A stretch of DNA of 13,842 bases from Peptostreptococcaceae bacterium (GTDB taxonomy: Bacteria; Bacillota; Clostridia; Peptostreptococcales; Peptostreptococcaceae). Position numbers and translations under genes: made by a program. Location: the NCBI GenBank assembly GCA_029983575.1, contig JASBZE010000046.1:1-13842 (forward strand), given 5' to 3'. Under the pieces are notes generated by a model. It was not told the origin of the DNA, ran no database searches, and saw only the letters and a list, made by a program, of their open reading frames with translations. How positions within the stretch are numbered: position 1 is the first letter of the stretch; each line of letters begins with the position of its first letter. Below are positions 1 to 7,280 of this stretch, one piece after another.

Positions 1-15
1 TTTTTTATAATTCAT
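1..15 (-). CDS. Start of a further thi-operon gene, possibly thiH (partial)
   Basis: Three bases after the thiG stop codon there is an ATG followed by four sense codons (M-N-Y-K-K) before the window ends. The tight spacing and the operon order suggest thiH, the radical-SAM tyrosine lyase that supplies dehydroglycine to ThiG in anaerobes. Only five codons are visible and no good Shine-Dalgarno sequence precedes them, so the gene would rely on coupling to thiG translation. The identity is inferred from context alone, and a chance ATG is possible. Confidence 0.35.
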
Positions 16-18
16 TAC

Positions 19-816
19 TTAGTCTAGAAAACCGGTAAGAGGTGATGAAGCACTTGCCTTATCTCTAACTCTTCCTAGCTTTGCTAAATAGGCACGCCTT
101 CCAGCTTCAATACCCAACTTAAAAGCTTCTGCCATTTGCTCAATATCTCCAGCAGTTGCAATTGCGGTATTTGCCATAATGGCGTCAACTCCCATCTCCA
201 TTGCCTCGCATGCCTGTGACGGTGCACCTATTCCAGCATCTACAATTACAGGTAGTTCTATCTCATTTTTTATTATCTGTATAAATTCCTTGGTAACTAA
301 TCCCCTATTTGATCCAATAGGTGAAGCGAGCGGCATAATGGTAGCTGCACCGGCCTTTACCAAATCTCTAGCCACGTTTAGATCGGGATACATATATGGC
401 ATAACTATAAATCCATCCTCTGCTAATATCTCTGTCGCGCGAATAGTCTCGTGGTTGTCTGGAAGTAGGTACTTGCTATCTCTTATAACCTCAACCTTAA
501 CCATGTCGCCACAGCCTAATTCCCTAGCCATCTTTGCTATCCTCACTGCCTCTTCAGCATTTCTCGCCCCAGAAGTATTTGGAAGCAAGGTTACATTTTT
601 TGGAATATAATCCAAAATATTTTCTACATTTCCTCCAACAGCACGCCTTAAAGCCAATGTTATTATCTCAGCTCCGGCATTATTTATAGCAGATTCTATT
701 AACTTGAGGGAATATTTCCCTGAGCCAAGTATAAATCTAGAATTAAATTCCTTACCAGCGATAACTAGCTTATCTTCTTTTATTCCTTTGTCATTTTTTA
801 CATCGTGATTTTCCAT
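19..816 (-). CDS. thiG: Thiazole synthase ThiG
   Basis: ThiG condenses 1-deoxy-D-xylulose 5-phosphate, dehydroglycine and sulfur from ThiS thiocarboxylate into the thiazole of thiamine, in the cytoplasm. The 265-residue product is a full-length TIM barrel. K107 in MVKVEVI is the expected Schiff-base lysine. E109 and D193 (in VDAGIG) sit at the same distances from it as the catalytic E98 and D182 of the Bacillus enzyme. The phosphate-binding part is seen in MANTAIATA near 214-222. The start is supported by AAGGAG seven bases upstream. It gives a charged extension of about 14 residues before the usual DKLVI beginning. It follows thiF after a 73-base AT-rich gap without a clear promoter. Confidence 0.96.
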   Translation of the reverse strand: MENHDVKNDKGIKEDKLVIAGKEFNSRFILGSGKYSLKLIESAINNAGAEIITLALRRAVGGNVENILDYIPKNVTLLPNTSGARNAEEAVRIAKMARELGCGDMVKVEVIRDSKYLLPDNHETIRATEILAEDGFIVMPYMYPDLNVARDLVKAGAATIMPLASPIGSNRGLVTKEFIQIIKNEIELPVIVDAGIGAPSQACEAMEMGVDAIMANTAIATAGDIEQMAEAFKLGIEAGRRAYLAKLGRVRDKASASSPLTGFLD

Positions 817-889
817 TGTAATTCTCCTTATAGCATTTTAATTTATAATTTTTTTATTATGTTTTATCTGTCTATATAAAATCTGTTTA

Positions 890-1540
890 TCATATGGCGT
901 TATTTCCAGTCAATATACTCAGGGCAGTATTAGCTTGAAGGGCGGCGCATAGTACGACCCTAGGCGCCATGACTCCATGTTCTATTCCTGCCTCTGTCTT
1001 TTGATCGCCACATATATACACGTCTTCACCAAATTTTACTACCCTCATCTCATTTGAATTTCCAACTCCTGCCATCCCAGATCCCATTACCAACTTCAGT
1101 TCATTTTCATCACTAGAATTTAATTCCATGACTTTTTCAAAAATCATCATCTTTGCATCACTTTTATCGAAACACTCACATATCACAGAACCATCCATTA
1201 TACGTGAAAAAATATCCTCTATATTTTCCTCAGTAACCTCAGAATTAATAACGTCGACCTTTACAGATGGATTAATATTTTCTATATGCTCTTTGATTGC
1301 ATATACCTTCTTTTTTCCTATATCAGTCAAAAAATAATACTGTCTATTTAGATTTGAGTATTCCACTTCATCAAAATCTATGATCGTAAGCCTTCCCACT
1401 CCGACTCTAGCAAGCATGGTAGCTAAATTTGAACCAAGACCTCCAGCCCCGAATATAACCACATGAGAATCTCTTAGCTTATCATTTACTTCGGGGGAAT
1501 TTCTCTTTGATATCTCCTCAATAATTTTTTCCTTATTCAT
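890..1540 (-). CDS. thiF: ThiF family ThiS adenylyltransferase (E1-like)
   Basis: This enzyme activates the C-terminal glycine of ThiS by adenylation, so that sulfur can be loaded for thiazole synthesis. The 216 residues hold the E1-like Rossmann core: GAGGLGSNLA near 31-40 binds ATP, then IIDFD, then SNLNRQYYF with the conserved Asn-Arg-Gln. CFDKSDAK near 123-130 holds the Asp expected to contact Mg2+. It is short and lacks the paired CxxC zinc motif of E. coli ThiF and MoeB, as in the compact 'family 2' ThiF of clostridia. It starts six bases after the thiS stop. Its G-rich ribosome-binding sequence overlaps the Gly-Gly-Gly codons of thiS, so the two are likely translationally coupled. The stop is TGA, the only one in the window. 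Confidence 0.9.
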   Translation of the reverse strand: MNKEKIIEEISKRNSPEVNDKLRDSHVVIFGAGGLGSNLATMLARVGVGRLTIIDFDEVEYSNLNRQYYFLTDIGKKKVYAIKEHIENINPSVKVDVINSEVTEENIEDIFSRIMDGSVICECFDKSDAKMMIFEKVMELNSSDENELKLVMGSGMAGVGNSNEMRVVKFGEDVYICGDQKTEAGIEHGVMAPRVVLCAALQANTALSILTGNNAI

Positions 1541-1546
1541 AAAATA

Positions 1547-1741
1547 CTAACCCCCGCCTACGAAACAAACTATCTCAACCTTATCCCCATCTCGAATCGG
1601 AATATTTCCAAACTCAGATCTCTTTAATATTTCTCCATTTAATTCAACAACGACAATCTCACTTCTATAACCTAGGAAGCTAAGCATCGAGTGGATGTTG
1701 TCGAAGTTTTCTTCTAGTATTTCTCCGTTTACCTTAATCAT
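1547..1741 (-). CDS. thiS: Sulfur carrier protein ThiS
   Basis: ThiS is a small ubiquitin-fold protein whose C-terminal glycine becomes a thiocarboxylate that donates sulfur to ThiG. The 64 residues end in VCFVGGG, so the required Gly-Gly terminus is intact. VELNGEI and the RDGDKVEIV stretch match the beta-grasp family. The ATG at 1741 is chosen as start because GGAGGT lies five bases before it. An upstream in-frame TTG at 1753 would place that SD inside the gene. It is first in the thi operon. The U-run of a strong terminator ends only 18 bases before its ATG, so its expression depends on reading through that terminator. Confidence 0.93.
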   Translation of the reverse strand: MIKVNGEILEENFDNIHSMLSFLGYRSEIVVVELNGEILKRSEFGNIPIRDGDKVEIVCFVGGG

Positions 1742-1759
1742 AAGCACCTCCAAAAACTC

Positions 1760-1814
1760 AAAAAAAATAACACGAAGGAAGCCCTACCCAAGGTGGTAAG
1801 CCCCTTCGTGTTAT
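1760..1814 (-). terminator. Strong intrinsic terminator between atpC and thiS, probable attenuator
   Basis: The minus strand shows ATAACACGAAGG (1814-1803) and its perfect complement CCTTCGTGTTAT (1778-1767), a 12-bp stem, followed by eight T (1767-1760). The 24-base interval can fold further: UACC at 1798-1795 pairs with GGUA at 1788-1785, with flanking G-C and G-U pairs. It ends the atp transcript. Only 18 bases separate the U-run from the thiS ATG, nine of them before the SD. No promoter fits in between, so thiS RNA must pass through it. The plus strand has no T-run, so it works in one direction. Confidence 0.9.
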
Positions 1815-1830
1815 CTAACACTCTATATTT

Positions 1831-1859
1831 ATTATATACAAGATTTTAAAAATACTCAA
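1831..1859 (-). promoter_or_regulatory. Candidate sigma-A promoter for a thi leader RNA
   Basis: TTGAGT (1859-1854), a 17-base spacer and a perfect TATAAT (1836-1831) lie just downstream of atpC. A start near 1824 would give a leader of about 65 nt that runs directly into the terminator. The first bases include GTGTTA (1821-1816), which can pair with TAACAC (1813-1808), part of the terminator's left arm. The boxes are seen. Activity is inferred, and AT-rich DNA can give such matches by chance. Confidence 0.6.
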
Positions 1860-1865
1860 GTATTT
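1850..1865 (-). promoter_or_regulatory. Palindrome over the -35 box: operator or weak hairpin
   Basis: AAATACT-TG-AGTATTT is a perfect 7+7 inverted repeat that starts three bases after the atpC stop and covers the TTGAGT -35 box. It could be a repressor site. It could also be a weak 6-bp RNA hairpin followed by five T, helping to end the atp message. The sequence does not decide between these. Confidence 0.4.
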
Positions 1866-1868
1866 ATT

Positions 1869-2105
1869 TTATCTTGTCACGACTGTAGTACCAGTCTTAT
1901 TAACTTTTAAAAATCCATCCTCGATTTCCACTTCGCTAAACTGTCCATTGACCTTGTATCTGAGTGTACTCGCCTTGACGTTAGCTACCAATGGTCTGTG
2001 ATTTTCTAATATTCCCCTATCTCCTGATTCAGTTCTTACAATGACCATTTCAACATCTTGATCAATTTTTATTCCATCAGGAGTAACGAGTTTGAAGTTA
2101 AACAT
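1869..2105 (-). CDS. atpC: ATP synthase epsilon subunit, naturally lacking the C-terminal domain
   Basis: Epsilon belongs to the central stalk and joins gamma to the c ring. Its C-terminal helices usually restrain ATP hydrolysis. This protein has 78 residues, against about 130-140 normally. It matches the N-terminal beta-sandwich: FKLVTPDG at the start, GDRGILENHRPLVANVK near 28-44, and IEDGFLKVNKTGTTVVTR at the end. It stops where the two-helix domain should begin. Only 54 bases separate its stop from the terminator stem and no helical continuation is found in other frames, so a frameshift is excluded. The start codon overlaps the atpD stop (TAATG), which indicates coupling. Confidence 0.93.
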   Translation of the reverse strand: MFNFKLVTPDGIKIDQDVEMVIVRTESGDRGILENHRPLVANVKASTLRYKVNGQFSEVEIEDGFLKVNKTGTTVVTR

Positions 2106-3502
2106 TATTTACCACTTCCTTTGGCTTTTTCAACAGCGTCCTCTATTGTACCTACAAATAGGAAGGCTGACTCTGGAAGATCGTCATGCTTTCCGTCTAG
2201 TATTTCCTTAAATCCTCTCACTGTTTCCTTTACTGGTACGTATTTACCAGGAATACCTGTAAATTGCCCCCCAACTGTAAATGGTTGTGAAAGGAACCTT
2301 TGGATTTTTCTCGCTCTAGCAACAACTAGTTTGTCCTCATCAGAAAGCTCATCCATACCTAAGATGGCTATGATATCTTGTAATTCTTTATATCTTTGAA
2401 GTATTGATTGTACCCTTCTAGCTACATCATAGTGTTCTTTTCCTACGATCTTTGGATCTAGTACCCTTGAAGTAGATTCTAGTGGGTCAACCGCCGGATA
2501 TATACCTAGAGATGATATCTGTCTAGATAATACCGTCTTTGCGTCCAAGTGCGTAAATGTCGTCGCAGGAGCAGGGTCGGTCAAGTCGTCAGCCGGTACG
2601 TATACCGCCTGTACAGAAGTGATTGAACCCTTGTTAGTAGATGTTATTCTCTCCTGTAGGTTACCCATTTCAGTAGCAAGTGTTGGCTGATAACCAACCG
2701 CAGAAGGCATCCTTCCTAGTAGGGCAGAAACCTCTGAACCCGCTTGTGTAAACCTAAATATATTGTCTATAAATAAAAGTACGTCTTGGTTTTCTTCATC
2801 CCTGAAGTGTTCCGCCATTGTAAGACCTGAAAGTGCAACTCTCATCCTCGCACCAGGCGGCTCATTCATCTGTCCAAACACCATCGCTGTCTTTTTGATA
2901 ACACCTGAATCAGTCATCTCGTGGTAAAGGTCATTACCTTCCCTAGTTCTCTCCCCAACACCAGCAAAAACTGATATACCACCGTGTTGAGTCGCAATGT
3001 TGTTGATAAGTTCCTGTATAAGAACCGTCTTACCAACACCGGCACCACCGAAAAGTCCTATCTTACCTCCTTTAAGATATGGAGCAAGTAGGTCTACAAC
3101 CTTGATTCCTGTTTCAAGTATCTCAGCTGAAGTTTCCAGTTCATCATAAGCAGGTGCCACCCTATGGATAGGCATCCTGTCCGTATTTTCATCAAAATCT
3201 TTTTCGTCAATTGCCTGGCCGAGTACGTTAAACACCCTTCCGAGAGTGTTTTCGCCAACAGGTACACTAATTGGCGCACCTGTGTCTACAGCTTCCATTC
3301 CCCTAACCAAACCATCTGTTGAACTCATCGCTATACATCTAACAACGTCATCTCCTATATGTTGCGCAACTTCTGCGATAATAGTTTCATCTCCATGCTT
3401 TATCTCCAAAGCATTTAGTAGGTTAGGAAGGTCTTTTTCGCTATCGAATTTAACATCGAGTACGGCTCCGACAATCTGTACTATTTTACCGATATTACTC
3501 AT
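2105..3502 (-). CDS. atpD: ATP synthase F1 beta subunit
   Basis: Beta is the catalytic subunit of the F1 hexamer and makes ATP from ADP and phosphate. The 465 residues are full length. The Walker A motif GGAGVGKT is at 152-159. The catalytic glutamate is E184 in GERTREGN. Walker B is LLFID at 242-246, followed by GSEVSALLGRMPSAVGYQ. The N-terminal beta-barrel begins GKIVQIVGAVLDVKF and the C-terminal helical part holds the DELSDEDK region. The AGGAGG site overlaps the last bases of atpG (TAGGAGG) with a ten-base gap. No odd residues were noticed. Confidence 0.98.
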   Translation of the reverse strand: MSNIGKIVQIVGAVLDVKFDSEKDLPNLLNALEIKHGDETIIAEVAQHIGDDVVRCIAMSSTDGLVRGMEAVDTGAPISVPVGENTLGRVFNVLGQAIDEKDFDENTDRMPIHRVAPAYDELETSAEILETGIKVVDLLAPYLKGGKIGLFGGAGVGKTVLIQELINNIATQHGGISVFAGVGERTREGNDLYHEMTDSGVIKKTAMVFGQMNEPPGARMRVALSGLTMAEHFRDEENQDVLLFIDNIFRFTQAGSEVSALLGRMPSAVGYQPTLATEMGNLQERITSTNKGSITSVQAVYVPADDLTDPAPATTFTHLDAKTVLSRQISSLGIYPAVDPLESTSRVLDPKIVGKEHYDVARRVQSILQRYKELQDIIAILGMDELSDEDKLVVARARKIQRFLSQPFTVGGQFTGIPGKYVPVKETVRGFKEILDGKHDDLPESAFLFVGTIEDAVEKAKGSGK

Positions 3503-3512
3503 TAATTTCCTC

Positions 3513-4388
3513 CTATTTTAAAGCCTCTACACCGCCAACAATTTCTGCAATCTCTTGGGTTACAGCTGTCTGTCTAGCTCTATTGTAAATTAACTCTAGA
3601 TTTGATATCATTTCCTTTGCATTATCTGTGGCTGATTCCATCGCAGTCCTTCTAGCTCCCTGTTCAGAAGCGAAAGACTGAGTTATGGCTCCGTAGATTA
3701 CAGTGGTCAAATACATAGGGATCAGATTTTCAAGAACCGCATTAGCTGATGGCAAAAACTGTATTGCCGGTTGTGCATTTGACTTACCCCAGTTAGTTTG
3801 CGCATCATCATCTCTTTCTATCATGTCGTGGCTAAGTGGCAATAGTCTTCTCACCTTTACTTCCTGAGTTAGAGTAGATATAAATTCAGTATATATTATG
3901 TTTACTTCCTCTATCTCGCCCTCAAGATATTCATTTATGATAAGTTCTGCCATAGCTTCAACATCTTCAAAGCTAATCTTCTCAATATTTGTCACTGAAT
4001 CTACCATCGTCCTGCCCCTTCTTGTATAATAGTCGACAGATTTTTTCCCGATGGCACAGATTTTATCTTTTGGTTTGATATTTTCCTGGCTCGCTTTAAA
4101 TACATTTGAATTGTATCCGCCAGCAAGACCCCTATCTCCCGCAATTACTATAAATAGTTTCCTTTCGACTTCCTGTTTTCTCAGAAATACCGAATTTACA
4201 TTCCTTGCACTTTCAGCTAGGTCTCTCATAGTTTCATAGACAGTCTCAAAATATTCCTTATAACCCATAGCATTGTCTTTTGCTTTTTTGAGTTTGGAGG
4301 ATGCAACTAATTGCATAGCGTTTGTTATTTGCCTAGTACTTTCGATACTAAGCATCCTATTTTTGACTTCCTTTATTCCGGATGCCAT
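3513..4388 (-). CDS. atpG: ATP synthase F1 gamma subunit
   Basis: Gamma is the rotating central shaft that couples the c ring to the beta catalytic sites. The 291-residue protein has the two long terminal helices of the family: ASGIKEVKNRMLSIESTRQI at the start with the ITNAMQLVASSKLKKA segment, and the conserved C-terminal stretch FASEQGARRTAMESATDNA followed by YNRARQTAVTQEIAEIVGG. The Rossmann-like middle includes AGDRGLAGGYNSNV near 83-96. It begins two bases after the atpA stop, so translation is coupled. The ribosome-binding sequence (GGGGATAGG) is imperfect compared with its neighbours. Confidence 0.97.
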   Translation of the reverse strand: MASGIKEVKNRMLSIESTRQITNAMQLVASSKLKKAKDNAMGYKEYFETVYETMRDLAESARNVNSVFLRKQEVERKLFIVIAGDRGLAGGYNSNVFKASQENIKPKDKICAIGKKSVDYYTRRGRTMVDSVTNIEKISFEDVEAMAELIINEYLEGEIEEVNIIYTEFISTLTQEVKVRRLLPLSHDMIERDDDAQTNWGKSNAQPAIQFLPSANAVLENLIPMYLTTVIYGAITQSFASEQGARRTAMESATDNAKEMISNLELIYNRARQTAVTQEIAEIVGGVEALK

Positions 4389-4390
4389 AC

Positions 4391-5905
4391 CTATCCCCTA
4401 TCTTTCTGTCTGTCATTATATTTAGCTACGAATTTTTCCATTGCCTTTTCTAAGTCCTCAGAATAATCTTCGTTAGCTAGTATCTTCTTACCAATCTCTG
4501 GATAATTTTCATTCATGTAGTCGTGCATTTTTATCTCGAAATCTTGAATTTTGTCAATGTCGACATCATCAAGTAAGTCGTTTAATACAGCGTAAATAGT
4601 CATGACCTGATTTTCTGCCTTGATTGGAGTATGTTCATTTTGTTTTAGAGTTTCTACTATTCTCTTACCTTGGTCTAACCTTCTCTGAGTGTCAGAATCA
4701 AGGTCTGATCCGAACTGTGCAAAGGCAGCAAGCTCTCTATATTGTGAATAAGCTAGTTTTAACGGTCCTGAAACCTTCTTCATAGCTTTAATCTGAGCTG
4801 AACCACCAACCCTTGAAACTGATATACCAGGGTCAACCGCCGGTCTTATACCTGCATAAAATAACTCAGGTTGTAAGTATATCTGACCATCTGTAATTGA
4901 TATTACGTTGGTAGGTATATAAGCTGAAACGTCACCAGCTTGGGTTTCTATTATTGGTAGAGCAGTCATTGATCCCGCTCCAAGATCGTCACTAAGTTTA
5001 GCCGCTCTCTCAAGAAGTCTTGAGTGTAGGTAGAATACATCCCCTGGATAAGCCTCCCTACCTGGTGGCCTTCTAAGTAGAAGTGACATCTCTCTGTATG
5101 CAACGGCCTGTTTACTGAGGTCGTCATAAACAATGAGTACATGTTTGCCATTGTACATAAATTCCTCACCTATCGCAGCTCCTGTATATGGTGATAGATA
5201 TTGAAGTGGTGCTGATTCAGAAGCTGTAGCTGAAACTACAACAGTATAATCCATAGCCCCAAACTCCTCAAAAGTTCTAACCATCTGTGCTACAGTAGAT
5301 CTCTTTTGACCAATGGCAACGTAAATACATATTACGTCTTTTCCTTTTTGGTTTAGTATTGTATCAACGGCGATAGAAGTCTTACCTGTTTCTCTATCCC
5401 CTATTATAAGCTCTCTTTGTCCTCTACCTATAGGAATCATTGAGTCAATGGACTTAATTCCTGTTTCGAGAGGCTCGTGTACAGATTTTCTCTGCATAAT
5501 TCCTGGCGCTGGAGATTCAACCGGTCTAGTCTTGTCAACCTCTATCTCGCCCTTGCCGTCAATAGCTTGACCTAGTGCGTTAACAACCCTACCTAGCATT
5601 TGTTCTCCAACCGGTACCTCAACTACCCTACCAGTTCTTTTAACCGTGTCTCCTTCTTTAATCCCTGTGTCCTCACCAAGGATAACCACACCTACAGTTT
5701 CTTCTTCTAGGTTTAGTGCCATCCCATAGACATTTCCAGGAAACTCAAGAAGCTCACCACTCATAGCCTTGTCCAGTCCATAGACTGTGGCTATACCGTC
5801 TCCGATATTTAGCACACTACCAGTATCGGAGAGCTCTAATTTATTCTCATAATTTTTAATTTGATTTTTTATAATCAAACTAATTTCTTCTGGTTTTAAA
5901 TTCAT
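4391..5905 (-). CDS. atpA: ATP synthase F1 alpha subunit
   Basis: Alpha forms the non-catalytic nucleotide sites of the F1 hexamer and gives an arginine to each catalytic site. The 504 residues are full length. Walker A is GDRETGKT at 169-176. Walker B is VLIVYDD near 256-262. SVSRVGGSAQ near 362-371 contains R365, the counterpart of E. coli R376. The N-terminal segment LKPEEISLIIKNQIKNYE is the amphipathic part that binds delta. The start has AGGAG eight bases upstream, and the gap to atpH is 15 bases. Confidence 0.98.
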   Translation of the reverse strand: MNLKPEEISLIIKNQIKNYENKLELSDTGSVLNIGDGIATVYGLDKAMSGELLEFPGNVYGMALNLEEETVGVVILGEDTGIKEGDTVKRTGRVVEVPVGEQMLGRVVNALGQAIDGKGEIEVDKTRPVESPAPGIMQRKSVHEPLETGIKSIDSMIPIGRGQRELIIGDRETGKTSIAVDTILNQKGKDVICIYVAIGQKRSTVAQMVRTFEEFGAMDYTVVVSATASESAPLQYLSPYTGAAIGEEFMYNGKHVLIVYDDLSKQAVAYREMSLLLRRPPGREAYPGDVFYLHSRLLERAAKLSDDLGAGSMTALPIIETQAGDVSAYIPTNVISITDGQIYLQPELFYAGIRPAVDPGISVSRVGGSAQIKAMKKVSGPLKLAYSQYRELAAFAQFGSDLDSDTQRRLDQGKRIVETLKQNEHTPIKAENQVMTIYAVLNDLLDDVDIDKIQDFEIKMHDYMNENYPEIGKKILANEDYSEDLEKAMEKFVAKYNDRQKDRG

Positions 5906-5920
5906 GAGTCCACTCCTTTT

Positions 5921-6460
5921 CTAAATGAAAATTGTCAACTTCTCATTCAGTCTATTTAATCGACCTCTAACTGTTCCGTCTATTTGTTCATTTCCAACTT
6001 TTACGAGAACGCCACCTATGACGTCCTTATCGACTTTCGCAGTTAGTTTGACAGTCTTGTAATATTTTTTTGAAAGTTTTTCTTCGAGTGTCTTGACCTG
6101 AGATGGTTCAAGCTCAACTGCGCTAATAACCTCGCCCTCGACGATGTTCTCCTTATCCTCTATTAGGCCTTTCACCTTGTCTCTGATTGCTATAACCGCT
6201 CCTATCCTATGTTTTTCAATAAGTATTTTCAAGAAGTTTAGCACGTCTTTATTTTTAATATCCTTAAAGACCTCATCGACTACAGCTATCTTTTCCTCTT
6301 CAGAAATAAAAGGCGACCTAAGTACGTCAAAGAGTTCCTTGTTTTGAGCGATGGTGTTTACAGAATCATCTAGCTCGCTAAAATACACATCCGTCATATC
6401 GACATCTTCACTTAGATAAAAGAATGCCTCTGCATACCTATTTGCAGCAAGACCATTCAT
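5921..6460 (-). CDS. atpH: ATP synthase delta subunit
   Basis: Delta joins the peripheral stalk (b subunits) to the top of F1. The 179 residues show the family pattern: an N-terminal helical bundle beginning ANRYAEAFF, a middle VLNFLKILIEKHRIGAV segment, and a C-terminal GGVLVKVGNEQIDGTVRGRLNRL near 149-171, which is its most conserved part. Its ATG overlaps the atpF stop (TAATG) and the upstream SD is weak, so translation probably depends on ribosomes finishing atpF. Its position between b and alpha is standard for bacterial operons. Confidence 0.95.
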   Translation of the reverse strand: MNGLAANRYAEAFFYLSEDVDMTDVYFSELDDSVNTIAQNKELFDVLRSPFISEEEKIAVVDEVFKDIKNKDVLNFLKILIEKHRIGAVIAIRDKVKGLIEDKENIVEGEVISAVELEPSQVKTLEEKLSKKYYKTVKLTAKVDKDVIGGVLVKVGNEQIDGTVRGRLNRLNEKLTIFI

Positions 6461-6954
6461 TATTTAGCTTCACCAACACTTTCTATAAAACTATCTATCA
6501 ATTCTTCATGTGCTTTCTCATCTATGTCTTTTTCTATAACCTTAGACGCAGCCATGATGACAATATTTGAGATATCGTCTTTTACCTCATTTACTGCCCT
6601 TCTCTTCTCTGATTCTATATCTGATTTTGCCTTAGACTTAATTGATTCCGCATGACTCATAGCTGAACTTATTATAGCGTCTGACTCTTTTTGAGCTTCT
6701 TTTTTCGCTTCGTCGATTATCTGATTTCCCTCAGACTTAATCTCCTTTAATTTTGTACTGTATTCATCTCTAAGAGCCTTACCCTCAGCTATTATCTTCT
6801 CACCTTGTTTTAATTCTTTTTGAATGTCTTTTTCCCTTTCAGCTAGCACCTTTTGGATTGGCTTAAAGAGAAGCTTTCTAAGTATCAAAAACAAGATTAT
6901 TGTGTTAACTATTTGTATGAAGAAATCATAATCTAGGCCTACCAATGGTTTCAT
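6460..6954 (-). CDS. atpF: ATP synthase Fo b subunit
   Basis: Subunit b is the membrane-anchored peripheral stalk. The 164 residues contain one hydrophobic segment near 9-27 (YDFFIQIVNTIILFLIL), then FKPIQKVLAEREKDI and a long charged coiled coil rich in Lys, Glu and Ala up to the C terminus. Only one b gene is present, so a homodimer is expected, unlike the b and b' pairs of cyanobacteria. A strong AAGGAGG lies seven bases before the ATG in the 17-base gap after atpE. Confidence 0.96.
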   Translation of the reverse strand: MKPLVGLDYDFFIQIVNTIILFLILRKLLFKPIQKVLAEREKDIQKELKQGEKIIAEGKALRDEYSTKLKEIKSEGNQIIDEAKKEAQKESDAIISSAMSHAESIKSKAKSDIESEKRRAVNEVKDDISNIVIMAASKVIEKDIDEKAHEELIDSFIESVGEAK

Positions 6955-6971
6955 ATGGCGACCTCCTTAAC

Positions 6972-7232
6972 TTATATCCAAGGGTTAACGAATAGTAAGA
7001 TAATCGCTACAACTAGTCCGTAAACCGCTGAAGACTCTGCAACCGCCTGACCTAAAAGCATAGTAGATATTATATCACTCTTCGCTTCCGGTTGATTTGC
7101 TACTGCCTCTGCTGCCTTACCTGCAGCGAAACCTTGACCGACTCCGGCACCTATACCTGTAGCTACGGCTATACCCGCTCCTATAGCTGAGCCTGCTATT
7201 GCAATACTTTGCGCTAAAGTTAAATTATCCAT
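6972..7232 (-). CDS. atpE: ATP synthase Fo c subunit, Na+-binding type
   Basis: Subunit c forms the rotor ring that carries the coupling ion. The 86 residues form two membrane helices joined by a polar loop (NQPEAK, 46-51). The first helix has the Gly/Ala-rich packing pattern AGSAIGAGIAVATGIGAG. The ion site shows Q33, V64, E66, S67, S68 and Y71. These correspond, shifted by one, to Q32, V63, E65, S66, T67 and Y70 of the Na+-driven Ilyobacter enzyme, with Ser for Thr at 68. Proton-type rings usually lack this Gln and Ser/Tyr network. Na+ specificity is inferred from these residues. There is a single c gene and a strong AGGAGGAT site. Confidence 0.97.
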   Translation of the reverse strand: MDNLTLAQSIAIAGSAIGAGIAVATGIGAGVGQGFAAGKAAEAVANQPEAKSDIISTMLLGQAVAESSAVYGLVVAIILLFVNPWI

Positions 7233-7280
7233 TTCAATCCTCCTAATTATCTTATGATTTTATTTGATTTTTTTATTTTC
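7233..7280 (-). promoter_or_regulatory. A-rich leader of atpE, likely translation enhancer
   Basis: This 48-base gap is the longest inside the atp genes. On the message it is almost all A and U with little structure, and it ends in AGGAGGAT close to the ATG. In E. coli an AU-rich leader raises atpE translation to supply many c copies per complex. The same role is inferred here. No promoter was recognised in it. Confidence 0.45.

Noticed and set aside
817..889. Promoter or terminator in the thiF-thiG gap
   Set aside because: TAGACA and TATAAA/CATAAT-like hexamers occur but with wrong spacing, and no stable stem was found.
1742..1868. TPP (THI-box) riboswitch upstream of thiS
   Set aside because: No CUGAGA-type core or the other conserved segments were seen on the minus strand. 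The 127-base gap is filled by the palindrome, promoter and terminator.
1800..1868. Frameshifted remainder of atpC
   Set aside because: Stops occur soon in the frames after the atpC stop, and there is too little room before the terminator for a two-helix domain.
3094..3279. Short minus-strand frame inside atpD
   Set aside because: It lies within the conserved atpD reading frame and shows no recognisable protein features.
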